Shown: positions 1 to 12,217, numbered from the stretch's first letter. The stretch is DNA of 64,000 nucleotides from Cordylochernes scorpioides (GCA_030710605.1 CP092874.1:19989262-20053261); one strand, 5' to 3'. Translations and numbers: made by a program. Notes: generated from the letters alone by a model not told the origin.

Positions 1-960
1 GTCTCATATCACATCGTAATTAATAGTTTAGGTGAATACTTTTAAATGTTAATGGTTCTAAATAAAAATATTTTTAATTCGCACGCGCCTTAGGAAATAA
101 GGACCCACGTGGGGATATATATAAGTGTTAATAGTTTAAAACCATATTAAACACTCAAACACTAATTTATTTAAAAATTTCATGTATTTCTACACTATTA
201 TTTAATATTTATTACTAATTAACTTACCATTTTGTGAATTTAAGATTACACGTGAACACAATAATTTCTAAAGAAAAGAAGCTGGTGGCTATATTTCGGT
301 GTGATGATAAAATGATCACCAAAAATATCTGAGAATCTTATTTTTTGCTTATCTCTAAATAAATTTAAGAATTAATAATTTTAATAATGAATATTTTTAA
401 TAATTAGGATTGTGCTTAAATTCAATTCAATTTTCTATAAAATTTTAATGCTTATTATAACTTCAATAAATTTGTATAAACAATTGCACTCTAAAATCCT
501 TTTCGCTCATATTGTTTTCCTAACCACTTAAAATAACTAAAAAACAAAACACCATTTAAATATATATATATATATACATAATATAGCAAATTCATTTTTT
601 CCAAAACAAAATTGTATTTAAAATTTCTTACATCTTACTTAAACATTGCTCTAAAAAATTTGCTCATTGATATCATTTTAAGGTACTTAAGTGATTTCAA
701 TTTATAAATTTTGGGCCTGTGAAATAATTAAAAATGCACATGATTTTAAATTATTAATATTTAATTACCATATTAAAAAGCAGAATAGTAGTATTAGGGA
801 TAATTTCAGGTCCTTTTCAAAGGAAGTTAATTTTCAAATTCACCCCTCAAATGTTCAAAAGACAAGCATAACAATCAAGATTTCATAAATTATTAAGTTT
901 TCAAAAGCAGGAGGATAGCAGTTTAAGTAAAATAATGAAAATTAATATTTAGCTAAGCAG
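1..960. other. A+T-rich sequence, no gene seen
   Basis: Very A+T-rich, with a short (TA)n run near 570. The only open frame is short and has no recognisable protein. The right end is the 3' flank of RPS26, which is transcribed leftwards into it. Confidence 0.6.
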
Positions 961-961
961 T

Positions 962-967
962 TTTATT
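962..967 (-). promoter_or_regulatory. Poly(A) signal of RPS26
   Basis: On the minus strand this reads AATAAA and lies about 35 bases past the RPS26 stop codon (minus-strand TAA at 1003-1001), the usual place for a cleavage and polyadenylation signal. It implies a very short 3' UTR, as is common for ribosomal protein genes. Confidence 0.7.
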
Positions 968-1000
968 AGGTATCTCTCTTTCAACAATGGGATTAAATAT

Positions 1001-2205
1001 TTATTTTGCCATGGTGGCTGCAGCAGAAGGGGCAGGCCTTGAAGCTGGAGCATTGCTGCCAGGGATCTTTTTCTGCTGGTCCTGAAACCACAAAAAGATG
1101 TTTAATTAAATATCCTTATATTAAATATTATTGAGAATGATTTTGAGAATACTATGGCGATCAATGAAATGGTATAATAGTATTCTTAAAGAGTACAGGT
1201 AGTCACAAACTTATGACATTCATATTAATTATAATCTAACTATAAGTAAATGTGGTATATGGAAATTAAAAAAAATCAGAGCTACTTACGAGTGGCCTCT
1301 GGAAACGTGGAGGAGGAGCGCGGTTTTTGCGATCTACTTTGGAACGGTTCCTCACCACCTTGCTGTGAACAGCACAGGACACGCAGTAGTGGAGCTTGCT
1401 GTACAGTTTGGGTAGGGCGTAAGCTGTACACAAACATTTTATTTTAGCACTAATGAAGGAGAAGACCTTTCAATCCAAATATCAAAATGATAATTTTAAA
1501 AAATAATGTTTTCAATAAATATTGGTCAAAATTCATTTATTGCGCCTACACAGGCTTCTAGAAATCTTGGAGAAATGCTTCTATGAAAATAAAAATATAT
1601 TACAGGACTGGTAGGGAAATATTGTTAACATTATTGTAATACTAAATGCTATATGTTGTGTATATATTACTAAATTTTTCATAGCAGCGGTTTTTACATT
1701 CTATTAACAATTAGGGTGAGATTTTTCTTAATTTCATTGATTGTACTTTTAGAGATGCCTATTTAACTATAAATATCTTTTTACTCTTCATTTTATTTGA
1801 ATCTATCTGCAGTATAATAAAACACCCCAAAAACTGTATATAATTGAAGATAATGACTATATGATCAATTTTATTTATACATATTAATTCATATATTCAT
1901 TAGAGAGACATTGCAGGTTACACTTGTAGACACCTGTTGACCACAATATATATTTATGTTTTATAATTATCTTTAAAATATCCCTAATTTTCATATTTCT
2001 TAATTCTGGCTATATCTTTCTACTTACTCTCGTAGACACTGGCCTCCTGGAGATCTCTGATGGCTGCAGCATCGACAATATTCCTGATTACCATCTTCTT
2101 AATAGCCTTGTCCTTAGGGACACAGCGAGCGCAGTTGGTGCACCTCACAGGGTTGACGTGGCCGCGGCCATGTTTGCTTCTTCCGTTATTCCTCCTTTTG
2201 CAAGT
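1001..2205 (-). CDS. RPS26: 40S ribosomal protein S26 (eS26), coding exons 2-4
   Basis: Structural protein of the small ribosomal subunit, near the mRNA exit channel. Three minus-strand exons join in phase: 2205-2028, 1423-1290 and 1081-1001 (stop TAA). Introns have acceptors gcgcag, gtacag and tttcag and donors gtaagt. Exon 2 opens after the start codon with TCKRRNNGR and carries the family signature [17 protein letters not shown], whose cysteines belong to the zinc site, then [13 protein letters not shown]. Exon 3 gives [19 protein letters not shown] and VVRNRSK. Exon 4 is a divergent Ala/Pro/Ser-rich tail ending TMAK. Joined with a separate ATG exon the protein is about 131 residues, slightly longer than the human one (115). 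As in human RPS26, the start ATG seems to sit alone at the end of exon 1. No frameshift is seen, so I take this as the working gene rather than a processed copy, which would lack introns. Confidence 0.93.
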
Positions 2206-2254
2206 CTGCGCAACCCAACAACATTCAAAATTACTACTTTTACTACTAATCAAC

Positions 2255-2568
2255 ATATATAGTCACGACCGTCTTTCCTCAATTCCTCATCGCTGTCACG
2301 GATGCGCGCGCATCATCATTATGATCATTATCTTCTATAGAAGCTTCTATCTTTATAATTATGTATATTTACAAAAATCAATTCGCTCGCGCCTCTAGCT
2401 GTGAAAATGAAAGGTAATTCCAGCTGACCTAATGCACTTGTAAAGTTTGGAGCGGGACGTTTCACAAGAGTGACATCCACGGCTCCAATTTATAATTGTA
2501 ACAAATAGTATTTGAATAAAAACATTCAATCGGGTAAAACACGGGCGTTGCCCGGGTCATTCGGCTAA
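2255..2568 (+). mobile_element. Helitron-like non-autonomous element in RPS26 intron 1
   Basis: The right end has the features of a Helitron 3' terminus: a GC hairpin (acgggcgttgcccg) about 10 bases before a terminal CTAA followed by T. The body (caatttataattgtaac, then an A+T stretch, then cgggtaaaac) recurs at 5970-6057, 10930-11046, 22160-22281 and, inverted, at 44283-44520. The left end is placed by similarity to the start at 5656 and is approximate. It begins just upstream of the exon 2 acceptor, on the strand opposite to the gene. Confidence 0.55.
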
Positions 2569-3840
2569 TAATAATATAAAAGAAAGGGAGAGAAAAATAA
2601 TTTATTATAAAAATTGGAAATAGTTTGTGTTCTTAAGAATCCCATGTTTTATATTCCATATTAATAACATTAATTTGCAGTCATTTTTCAAAGATATGAT
2701 TTGGTTTGCCTATTTGTGTGCAACTTTACATTTTTTTAAACGCCAGTCCATATAAGATTAAAGATGCAAAGTTTAATTGAATATTCTTTCAACGCCTACG
2801 CGGATAAGGATTAAAACTTCTCAAGTGACCACCTTTGTAAAATAACAAGACTTTAGGTTTGCAAAATTCAAACTTCAATGAGAGACCACCTTCTTGAGAT
2901 AACAGAAGTGTCCTTGTTTTAGACTATGCTAATTTATTAGGAGTTTTTTTTCATATACTGTTTTTGACAATTTACACAAATTACTAGGAAGAAAATAAAA
3001 AGTGCTTACATAAAAAATATGAATTGTGTACACATCATATAATGAATTGCAAAAATAAACCATATGTGTGTGAAAAATCAAGAAAAAAACTAGAGATCAA
3101 AATAGAAAAAGGTCAGGTAATATGATATATATATATATAGTAAGTGGGGGAGAATAGAGTATTCATGTTCAAAAGCAAGCTTCCCCCCCTCCTTTAAAAA
3201 TTCTTAAAAGGCTTTTAAAAAATGTGTGTTTTAACAATAAATTTTTCAATCTTCTCTGAATTTAACCCTCAGATTCAGATAGAAACGCTTGTACTGATAA
3301 GGATCCTAATCCCGAAACTACGATCTACAGGCTATTAGTTTTTGTTAGTATTTTCCAAAGCTGGTGTTGTGACACTAATATAAATATGAGAATTCTGCTA
3401 AATGATCACAAAGTCGCAATGTTTTATCTATTTATTTAAGTGTAATGCCATTATTCAGACATTTTATTAACTTTAAAACACCTTGTTTAAATAAATAAAA
3501 ATATTTTAATCAGCAAATAATATAGATATGACCCACACCACATATATAAAATTTTACAATAAATTAATTAAAAGCTTTATCTTAACACTTTCACAATTTC
3601 ATCCTTACAAGCGTTTTTGTTTTACAGATAAGAGATGAAAATTAACTTATACATGTATTAAGACAACAATGATCTTCCTATTCACTATAGAAAAAGTCAG
3701 GGAGAAGAGCTTCTTCATATATATAAGGACGATCTTTCCGAAAAGACGCCCTTCTATGGAATACAAAACACAAGTGGCAATGTACGAGCTTTTACAGTCA
3801 TCTTATATAAAAGAAGCTCTTATCCCCAACTTCTTTTTTC

Positions 3841-3913
3841 TAATACACCTATCCTCCGATTTACACGGGTTCCTGAGAAAAAAACGTGTAAATCGAGGGA
3901 TAGGTGTATATTA
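3841..3913. repeat. Short inverted repeat (hairpin)
   Basis: Two arms of about 27 bases (tacacctatcc ... gatttacacg and cgtgtaaatc ... ggataggtgta) are separated by about 17 bases. A related single arm occurs at 4064-4092 (cgtgtaaatgggggataggtgta), so this is probably part of a dispersed element. No coding content. Confidence 0.6.
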
Positions 3914-4948
3914 AACTGTCAAATCTGAATAGGTGTTCGCCCCCTCATGAATCAGAGCCTCCCAATATTCTTTTCAACATAGGTAGTATAGAGTAGAATA
4001 TCGCATTTTAGTATAGTGCGATAGAAACAAAAAAAAATTATTTGGAAAACCGTGTAAAAGCGAAAACGTGTAAATGGGGGATAGGTGTACATGTATCCTA
4101 CATTATATCTATAAACAAATCTTTTTTGGAAGTTAATGTTCCTCTTTTTTATAGTTTGCAAAGACTTAGCAATGCTGTAATATGTTGATAATATTGTCTA
4201 AATTATTTAGCAATAATTTTGAAAAAAAAAAAACGAAATATGGAAACAAAATTGAAATACATCAAGCTTTTTCTCTATATATGGCAAAAGTTCTATAAAA
4301 AGACATTCTCGCTTAATATGGAGGACAGTTGTCATTACCAAAATTAAAATTTTTACAAATTAGTTGCTTTCTAGTAAAAGAATATATATCTCTATAAAGG
4401 ACACATTAGATCTTCAACTAAGTGTATTTTAGAGATAGGTTCTAATGTGCTTAAAAACTTATCATTTTCACTTGTGTGCAAAATAAAATCACTCTCATCC
4501 CTGGTCAGAGTTAATACCTATATATATTGATAAAAGTGATTAATAAAAAGTTATAGAGCTAAAATTTATTTTCCAATACTCAAATGGATGCACTTTATTT
4601 AGTGATTATTATAAATACTTTACAAAAAAGTGCAAAATGTAAGATTTGCTTTATCATGGATCATTGATTACATTTAGTGATGTTAAACCTCAAATTTTAG
4701 AACAAATACAAAATTAGATGTATTTTTGTGGTTTCTACGCTTTTTCGAGTGAGTTGTTGGCTGTGTCTTAAATATTTTTCAGGAACCTGAGTTAATTTAT
4801 AATTTATGATTTTGATAAATATTGCCTCATATAAATACTTTTTGATCAAACTATAGATTTTCTCTAATGGATCCTGGATTATCTCTAATATGTCTACTTT
4901 CAAATCAATCAACAGTATATTTAATTTGGAATTATTTTTTCAACTTAC

Positions 4949-4951
4949 CAT
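4949..4951 (-). other. RPS26: Candidate ATG-only exon 1 of RPS26
   Basis: RPS26 exon 2 needs an upstream exon ending exactly in ATG. On the minus strand, ATG here is followed directly by a perfect donor (gtaagttg), and it is upstream of exon 2 by about 2.7 kb. The 5' flank is A+T-rich and has no obvious pyrimidine-tract start typical of ribosomal protein genes, so this is only a candidate. Confidence 0.25.
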
Positions 4952-5655
4952 GTTCCTTCAAATTTATTTTTGCGAAAAAATATTATAAAAATAGAGAAAT
5001 GTAAATTCTAAATAGATTGGTAATATTTTTTGTGAGGATGACTAGCAATATATTTGAAAACTTTTTATATATTCTGTTATATTTTTAAAAAATAATTAAA
5101 CTATATTTTCCAATATTATTTTATTATTATTATTATTTTTAATTCTGGGTATAGTTGGTGTGTTCTGAACCTCCTTGAACCTGGGTTATCTTTATTTCTC
5201 CATTTTTTCTCAAACATGCTGTATGGAATCCTATAAATGTATAGAATTATATAAAAAAAGACTATAAAAATTATAATTTTTATAGAAGAGAAATTTTTCA
5301 GTAATTAATTGGTTTGAAAACAAAATTAAAATTTTTTAAAAATAAAATTATTCATAAAAGTGTATATTTATATATGCACACACAAACACTTTATTCATTC
5401 TAATTTCTTTCTTTTCCAATTATTACAGTATCTCACAAGAAATAAACTTGCGTGGCACCACCTCATGAGTTAGGACTCCGCTTGCATTGTAAATGAACAA
5501 AAAATGACTTAGGTCTAAAGGACAACCCAGTAGTTGGCGGCTTGGTGACTTCTATACATGACTCTAGGAGCCTGGATTAACCAAATAAATAAATTACTGA
5601 ATGTCTCAAGAGAATCTAATATTGAAGATCTTAATAAAGGTATTGATTGATTAAT

Positions 5656-6057
5656 TCTATATACAGTTACGAGCGTCATGCGTGGCCTCTGTCACGGTTT
5701 GCTTTTTTTTTTTGGAATGGCGCCCTCCTATTGGTCGGCTACGATCACGCCACCTTTGCCCCCCCCCCCCATCATGCCCCCCCCCCTCCCATTTCTGTAA
5801 CTATTGTGTTGGAGCGGGTCGCTCCTTAAACAAATACATATATTAGTTAATAACCAAATGGAATCCTCTCTTTCTTTTTCCCAGTAAGAGACGCCTACGG
5901 AAGCCAACAGTACATAGACAGATAAAGCACATAGGCTATAGTTATTAACTAAAATATGCATTTATTTAAGGCGCCAATTTATAATTGTAACAAATAGTAT
6001 TTGAATCAAAACATTCAATCGGGTAAAACACAGGCGTTGCCCAGGTCATTCGGCTAG
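5656..6057 (+). mobile_element. Helitron-like non-autonomous element
   Basis: Starts tctatatacagtta and ends in the hairpin ggcgttgcccaggtcat followed by CTAG|T. The 3' 100 bases match the family described at 2255-2568. The middle contains two cytosine runs around 5760-5790 and nothing coding. The base before the start is T rather than the expected A, so the 5' boundary may be a base or two off. Confidence 0.6.
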
Positions 6058-6269
6058 TTGATATATAAACACAACCTCAACATACACACTAAAATAAAAT
6101 CATTTCTCTATAAAAGCTCATCAGTGGTGAACAGTCCCAGAAGTATCGCCAGTTTAATCTCCAGACCACTTTACTATTGCAGTAGACCAATTTTCTTAGT
6201 CTGATTTTGTTATAGAATACAATATTAATATGAGACACCCCCTCCTTCTTTCCATTTTTATTCAATGCA

Positions 6270-6480
6270 GTATAAGGTCTGTAGAATTAGCTTTTGGTGG
6301 ATGAGAGGGTAACCCCCTCGATTCCCGACATTCATGAACCGGGATTGAATCCCGCGTTAAAATTTTGTTTAATATGTGAATAACCTTTACATATTATTCA
6401 TTGTTCAATTATCATGAACTAGGTTGCTCTTGCTGAGCGGTACCTATTTATGTGAATTTGAACCAGAACCAGAATTAGCT
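6270..6480 (+). repeat. Possible tRNA-derived repeat fragment
   Basis: A stretch with two pol III B-box-like motifs (ccctcgattcccg and gggattgaatcccg), unlike the A+T-rich surroundings. It could be a decayed SINE head. No second copy was identified in the window, so this is weak. Confidence 0.25.
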
Positions 6481-6918
6481 TTTAATTATATTTAAACAAG
6501 AAAGTAGCGTTAAAAATAATAACATTTTTCACTGAGAGATGACGCTATAAGGTGATACCATTTAAAATAAACGCTAGCAGGCATATAAATATATTTAGAA
6601 AACTGAATTTTACATATGTAAAAATATTTATATGCTGACTAGTATTTATTTTGTGCTTAATCTTGATGATGGTGAATCCTATTCATCGAAAGATTGATGA
6701 GAATAAAGAATTTATTATAGTCTAGGCGTTACCACTTTCTTTTCAGCTGCTCCACCTACCATCTTTAAAGTTCTAAAAATAGCCATCCTCTCCTAGGAAT
6801 AAGCATATTTACCCCTGGAGACTCAAAGAACATTCCCAATTACATATCAGCCTGGCGATATCTGATAAACTGGATGTCCACTATTATGGTGGAGACCAAC
6901 CAGAGATAAGTTTCTATT

Positions 6919-7037
6919 TTTAAATTCACAACTAGCTTTCGGGCACGAGTGCCCTTCTACAGGACAAATGTATTGTATCATACTTTCTCCTGTAGAAGGG
7001 CACTCGTGCCTGAAAAGTATAGATTTGTGAATTAAAA
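6919..7037. repeat. Inverted repeat with 45-base arms
   Basis: Left arm 6920-6963 and right arm 6988-7036 are near-perfect reverse complements, with a core gggcacgagtgcccttctac, around a 24-base loop. It looks like a miniature foldback element; no coding content. Confidence 0.7.
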
Positions 7038-7676
7038 AAAAAATAAACTTAAATAATTTTAAATGTAATTTTCAATAGTTGGGATAAAATGATTCTAATC
7101 CTTTTGGTGGATTTTTTATCATCATTGTTGCAGATACTACTACTACTAATAATAATGATAATAAACATTTATTGAAGCACTTTTTTTGTTTGAACTTGAA
7201 AGTATATTTTTTTTTCACGAGAAAAATTTAAGTACAGATAGTTGTCATTATTTCTAATATTTGTTGGTCAAACAGTAACTCAGACAGAACTATTGCCAAA
7301 GCCTGGTCATTTGGCTTTATAAAGTATAAAAACATTTGTATATTTTGATGCTAATAAGTGTCTATATTAAAACTTTAAAAATCCAAAATGGACAGAAAAC
7401 TTATAAAACTTGTACAAAGTACAATGCCATTGAAACCTGTCAGAATTAACAATCACAAAAGACTATAACTATCACTATATCAAAGGTAGAGAAGAATGAA
7501 CTTGTAGACATGGTCTAAGGAGATAAGCACCACCGCATTTTGATGTATTTAAAGAAATATATTTATTTCTTAATTATAATATAATCTCCTTGATTATATG
7601 AATACAAGTAGTATACATTTGTTTGGCGGTACATATACTAAAATTGGAATACAAGTATCGCTTTAAAAGGAAGATC
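7038..7676. other. A+T-rich stretch, no gene seen
   Basis: A+T-rich, with a short trinucleotide run near 7135-7150. No recognisable coding or RNA feature. Confidence 0.5.
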
Positions 7677-7852
7677 GAAAAATGCGAAATAACAGCGGTA
7701 TGGTAGATTAAACTGGCGAAACCGCTGGGAGGGTTCACCACTGATGAGCCAGGCCATCCCAATAATTTTTCAATTGTAGTAAGGGCAGTAGAAATTGTTT
7801 ATTTTAAAAAAGAATCATACGCGTCTATAATAGTTTCAAATTTTTATTAATA
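7677..7852 (+). repeat. Half of the palindromic MITE family seen at 31070-31345
   Basis: Contains gggagggttcaccactgatgag, then cagtagaaattgtttatttt and atacgcgtctataatagttt. The same blocks make up one arm of the palindrome at 31070-31345 and recur at 38790-38870 and 19750-19840. Only one arm is present here. Confidence 0.6.
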
Positions 7853-8239
7853 TAAGAGTTTAAGAGATCAAAGGAGAAATGTATATTTTATTATATATAT
7901 AAATCTCAAAAACAAAAGCTTACAAACCATATTATTCTTCTTTTGGTATAACACTACTGTGCATTAAGACCATTCTATATATGAGATATATCATTTGCAT
8001 ATATCTCTAAATGAAAGAAGACAAGATTTTTAAACTTAAGGTTATATGAAAATACTCTATTTTGCATATATCTCATATATAAAATTGTTTTAACAGCAGA
8101 GAGAGTTCCTTCTTAAAAAGAGCCAAAAATTTTGAAGAAAGCTTAGGTTTTATCTTGTTGTAATAAAAGTAACAATTTTCTTGCTCTAAATCTCTATATA
8201 TAATTAAGTACTCAATGTCTTCTTTTTGGCTCATATAAA

Positions 8240-8560
8240 TTCTTCAAGGCCGCAGTCACTGTTCGGATTAATTGAATCGCCCGCCGGATTAATTGAATCG
8301 CCCGCCGAAGAATGTCGTAGTCCTTTTGGATGAGGAAAACGAAGACTAGAACGCGGCTGATTCCACACTAGCTTGTTCAGTGATTCGCTAACCATGAGTA
8401 TGCAAGAAGGAACGTGTGGCCATTGGACTTGCGTTGGACCAGGAGGCTGTTGTTGGGTGCTGCGCTGCCTGGAGTATAGGAGCTCCTTCTATTATTGCTT
8501 TCTTCCTGTGGTGAATCTGTACAAGACCGGTGATCTCTCTTGTGTGTGTATATAATTAAG
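8240..8560 (+). repeat. Dispersed repeat, probable LINE 3' end
   Basis: From about 8325 the sequence (gaacgcggctgattccacact ... ggaggctgttgttgggtgctg ... aagaccggtgatct) recurs at 25975-26200 with a (TG)n tail, which suggests the 3' end of a LINE. It is preceded by a tandem duplication of about 24 bases (ggattaattgaatcgcccgcc twice). The open frame over it is not conserved between copies. Confidence 0.55.
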
Positions 8561-9087
8561 TACTTGGACATCTAAAGTAACTATGAATAGTAATTTAATC
8601 CTGATGTGTAAATCACAATAGGAGGAATCGTCAGATATCGTTGCTAAGAAGAGACCAAAGTTAAAACGAAGAGTTCCTTTATTGAAGAGGTGGAGTTTTC
8701 GACAATAACATCCTTCAACAGTCTGTAATGCGAATACAAGAGACTAGAGGAGAAGAGAAAGAAATGATATATATGAATATACATGTAGTAATTTGCTAAT
8801 TAGAAATATTTTACAAGATGTATTAGTGCGCCATCTGTTATTGAAATTGAAAACTATTTAAAGTGTATATGTTTCTTTTTTAATATAAACATTTTTCTAC
8901 TGTCCTTATAGAAATGATAAAAACAATGGGTGAGCCTAGTTCATCAGTGTTAAGCATTTCCAATGGTCGTCTCTTTTAATTTATCATAACTCTATAAAAT
9001 TTATCAATTTATCTGTTATTACTTATCAAGCTCGCTTTTATAAATATCATCAAGAATATATATATCATAATTTGTATATACCAAGAT

Positions 9088-9682
9088 GTAACCCCACTAC
9101 AATATATGCAATGTATCGTCCAGAAAGTTTTAATAAAAGTTAGGCCTCGCGAAAAAGAGAGAACAGCAATCACCAGGATTTCATTATCCAGGAAGTAAAG
9201 GTCACTACCCAGGAACCATAAAACTAAGTTCAAAGACCTTCTTCTTCCTGGAGGATGGTAATCATGAAAAGACAATGGAGGTACCAATATCCAATCAGAG
9301 TTCAGCAAGAATAACTAACAGCCAACCAAAAGTAACCACGTAGATGATCTCAACCAATGAGGCATAGAGAGTTAACGAGGGAAATCTCGGACTCAAAGTT
9401 AGTCAGTAAGGAAGTCGACCCGACTAGGAGCAAGACGTGCCTAATCCCTTCTCACCAAGGTAACATCTTTTCCGAATGTGATAGGAAAGTACCCCATTAG
9501 TCTCAAAACCTTTCTCTCCCTTATTCGCGAAGTCCTAGATTCAACCCATCCTGTGATCCCTCTCGCTATTTTCCCTGTGAAAACCCTACCATTTCGACCA
9601 AACGACTGCGCCATCAACCACCACCAGTCACCAATCCTACAGTAAGTCAACAGGGTCTTACATAGGAATAACAATCAACAAT
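9088..9682 (-). mobile_element. LTR-like element (possible solo LTR), copy 1
   Basis: About 600 bases bounded on the plus strand by tgtaacccc and caatcaaca, so TG...CA type. A second copy in the opposite orientation is at about 61065-61668; both share blocks such as aggaagtaaaggtcact, cttcttcttcctgga and gcgaag. There is no internal retroviral coding region, so a solo LTR is the best guess. I could not fix a target-site duplication. Open frames on it are not protein-like. Confidence 0.45.
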
Positions 9683-10085
9683 CAAAAAAGGATCAAATAA
9701 TTATTATATATACATATTTACATAAATAGATTTCAACTTGTATAGGCGTTGAAAAAAGAAACTTAATTTTTGAGGAAATTATTTTGGATTTCAAAGAAAA
9801 AACAAATATAAATCTTGAACCCCTTTAATTTATGACACACCAAAAGTATTAAAATTAAGTAAAAATATGTATCAAATATCATCATATATATATCATTCAT
9901 ACCTTATTATAATAATATGCTTGGATATATTGAAAGGTCTTCAAAAAATAAAACAGTAGAACTTGGATAATTCGATTCGAAAAGGTCTTTAATTTGAATA
10001 TTTTTCTTGGTCCCTTGAATTAATATATACAGTTCTCAGCGTCATAATCAATTCTTTCTTAATCAATTCTGTCACCGTTTGCTTT

Positions 10086-10141
10086 TGGTTCAGGGTAGAA
10101 TGCTCGCCTGCCACGCGGGCGCCCCGATTCCCGCCGATGCA
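10086..10141 (+). pseudogene. Degraded tRNA-Gly(GCC) copy
   Basis: Keeps ggttcag, the anticodon arm ctcgcctgccacgcggg and the 3' end ccgatgca, but lacks the 5' acceptor strand and has deletions in the variable and T arms. It is followed by a T run, like the other two copies in the window. Not functional. Confidence 0.75.
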
Positions 10142-10492
10142 TTTTTTTTTACAATTTTTAAAACTCATTTATATTATTAAAATATATGTGCTTTTCCTGT
10201 CTATGTACAGATTTATGGTCTATGTACAAAAGTATACAAGTATGTATACAAGTTATTTGCAAATTGCGTGGCAAATTCGCCCTTTCGCTCGCAAGCAGCG
10301 CCTCTAGCGGTGAAGATGTGGGAGGTAATATCAGCTGACCTAATGGACATGTAAAACGTGTTTTAACAGGACATAGAGAAAAATCTGGAAAATTATTTTT
10401 CGGATTTTTATCAAGAAAAATAAATTGACAGGTTCTGGGAAAAAGTAGTTGTTTTTTATTCAGAAAATGATAATGACAATATTGCTGTATCG

Positions 10493-10786
10493 GTAAAAAG
10501 CCATGGTCCACTGCAGAAGAACATAAATTGACTTGTTCCATATGTAAATACCTGCTTTCTTTCCTCCCTTCGCTCTCCACTTCTCCCATCCATATTTCCA
10601 ATTTTTATTTTTTTTATTTTTCAAAATTCTTATTTCTTTATTCTTTCTTATAATCTGTATATATTTACCATATGTATATATTCTTTCACCATTTTTATTT
10701 CCCACTTTCTCCGTTTTTAACCCCAAGGAGAATCCTCTGTAAGACCTGTGTGTCTTAATAAAGGCTTTTGTGTGTGTGTGTGAAAA
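10493..10786 (+). mobile_element. 5'-truncated LINE 3' end with target-site duplication
   Basis: Flanked by a 14-base direct repeat aatattgctgtatc (10479-10492 and 10787-10800). Its 3' end, gtcttaataaaggcttttg followed by (TG)n, matches the end of the LINE insert at 48795-49216 (gtcttaataaaggtttttg then (TTG)n). This is the mark of target-primed reverse transcription. No coding part is recognisable. Confidence 0.75.
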
Positions 10787-11130
10787 AATATTGCTGTATC
10801 ATATTTGATTATCAGATACAAAATTATATCTGCAGGAACAAAATTCTAACAGAAAAACATTCATTCAAGCAGAAGACACAAAGCCAGATCATCTCTTTAT
10901 AAAAATATCGCTTCTCAGACACCAAGTTTGGAGCGGGACGTTTCACAAGAATGACATCCACGGCGCCAATTTATAATTGTAAGGAATGGTATTTGAATAA
11001 AAGCATTTAATCAGGTAAAACCTGGGCACATTCCCCAGGTCATTGGCTTAATCAATTCTTTCTTAATCAATTCTGTCACTGTTTGCTTTTGTGAATGGAA
11101 TAAATACCCAAATATGGCCATTTCTCATAA

Positions 11131-11201
11131 CCATCGGTGGTTCAGTGGTAGAATGCTCGCCTGCCATGCGGGCGGCCCGGGTTCGATTCCCGGCCGATGC
11201 A
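11131..11201 (+). tRNA. tRNA-Gly(GCC)-like copy inside a Helitron
   Basis: Cloverleaf-compatible: D arm tggttcagtggtagaa, anticodon arm ctcgcctgccatgcggg (anticodon GCC), T arm ccgggttcgattcccgg, discriminator A, then a T run that would serve as a pol III terminator. Base 1 is C where G is needed, giving a C-C mismatch with base 72, and the loop base after the anticodon pair differs from the usual one. The same mismatch occurs in the copy at 44974-45044, so it was present in the ancestral transposed copy. Probably an element-borne pseudo-tRNA. Confidence 0.6.
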
Positions 11202-11336
11202 TTTTTTTTTACAATTTTTAAAACTCATTTATATATTATACAAGAATGACATCCACGGCGCCAATTTATAATTGTAATGAATAGTATTTGAATAAAAACA
11301 TTTAATTGAAATTTTTTTGGTCCCTTGGGATGTATT

Positions 11337-11787
11337 TATATTATATAAAGCAATAACGCGCCATCTATACATAACAAATGAAAACATTAAGACGCCAATG
11401 TTTCTTTTCACAAGTAAATCATGCTTTGTATTAATTTATGCCTAACTGGCCTTGTCCTTGTTGTTTGCGGAAGAGCAATGCTCGATGAAAATATTTAAAG
11501 GTAATTCTACTGTGCTAAAAGCTTATGTCAATAGTTTGCTTAAATACCATTTCTAAGATTCCACCCTTCAGTGTAGCATATAAAAGTAGAATGATCCAAT
11601 ACAGTATTAGAGCTCTAAAAAAGCGGTCTGGTAGATTAAATTGGCGAAACCACTGGGAGGGTTCAACACTGATGAGCCAAGCCCTCCCAATATTTTTTCA
11701 TCGCAGTAAAAGTATTAGTAGTTGGATTAATTTGTGAAAAGAAACATTCACGCTTTAATGTTTTCGTTCGTTATTTATATTATATCA
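11337..11787. mobile_element. MITE with about 60-bp terminal inverted repeats, copy A
   Basis: Left end ttatattatataaag ... gaaaacattaa ... tgtttcttttcacaa is the inverted counterpart of ttgtgaaaagaaacatt ... ttaatgttttc ... tatattatatcaaaa at the right. The middle shares gggagggttcaacactgatgag with the family at 31070-31345. Copy B is at about 54456-54905, where the Copia element abuts its right end. No coding capacity. Confidence 0.65.
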
Positions 11788-12217
11788 AAATAAGTACTGT
11801 ATGATTCACATCAAATAATTATAAATATTTTTAATTAAGTAAGCCATCGTTCTATCATTTGAAAAATAATTTATTTAAAAAAAAAAAGCATTCCAACCAA
11901 TTTTACTGACATCGTGAGTGTGCAGGTAAAACTGAAAGTTGTAAAATAGTCAAATTTATATTAAAACTTTCAGAGAGAAGATGGTAACGCTCATAATCAT
12001 ATATACATTTAAAAAGAAATGTAGCGCGTTTGAAAATATTTCTAATTTTCAACGATAGAGATTGCTAAGTTGTTGAGGGTTCGGCCAACTGAAATATTGG
12101 TAAATAAATTATTATTTTGATCACATATAAGCCTTTTTAATAAAAGCTTAAAAATAATATTACAATTTGACCATTTAATCCATTTGTTTACATAAAAGTG
12201 CGAAATGTTTTTATCGT

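Larger units (their letters stand above)
2569..5655. other. A+T-rich stretch, no gene seen
   Basis: Three kilobases of A+T-rich sequence with simple repeats. Open frames here are short and match nothing I recognise. It contains the hairpin at 3841-3913 and a one-codon exon candidate at 4949-4951. It may be partly intron 1 and promoter of RPS26. Confidence 0.5.
10022..11325 (+). mobile_element. Nested Helitron-like insertions carrying tRNA-Gly copies
   Basis: Absent from copy B, where the flanking sequence continues without it. It opens with tatatacagttctcagcg, as at 5656, carries a degraded tRNA-Gly (10086-10141), a LINE end (10493-10786) and a Helitron-type 3' end near 11046 (hairpin cctgggcacattccccagg). 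A second partial unit follows with a better tRNA-Gly (11131-11201) and the ggcgccaatttataattgtaa block. The phrase aatcaattctttcttaatcaa occurs before both tRNA copies, so the units are sequential or nested. Confidence 0.6.

Noticed and set aside
8373-8571. Overlapping 60-65 codon frames as a small gene
   Set aside because: The stretch is a dispersed repeat (second copy at 25975) and the frame is not kept between copies.
11131-11201. Stand-alone functional tRNA-Gly gene
   Set aside because: First-base mismatch shared with the other Helitron copy and the surrounding element sequence point to a transposed copy.
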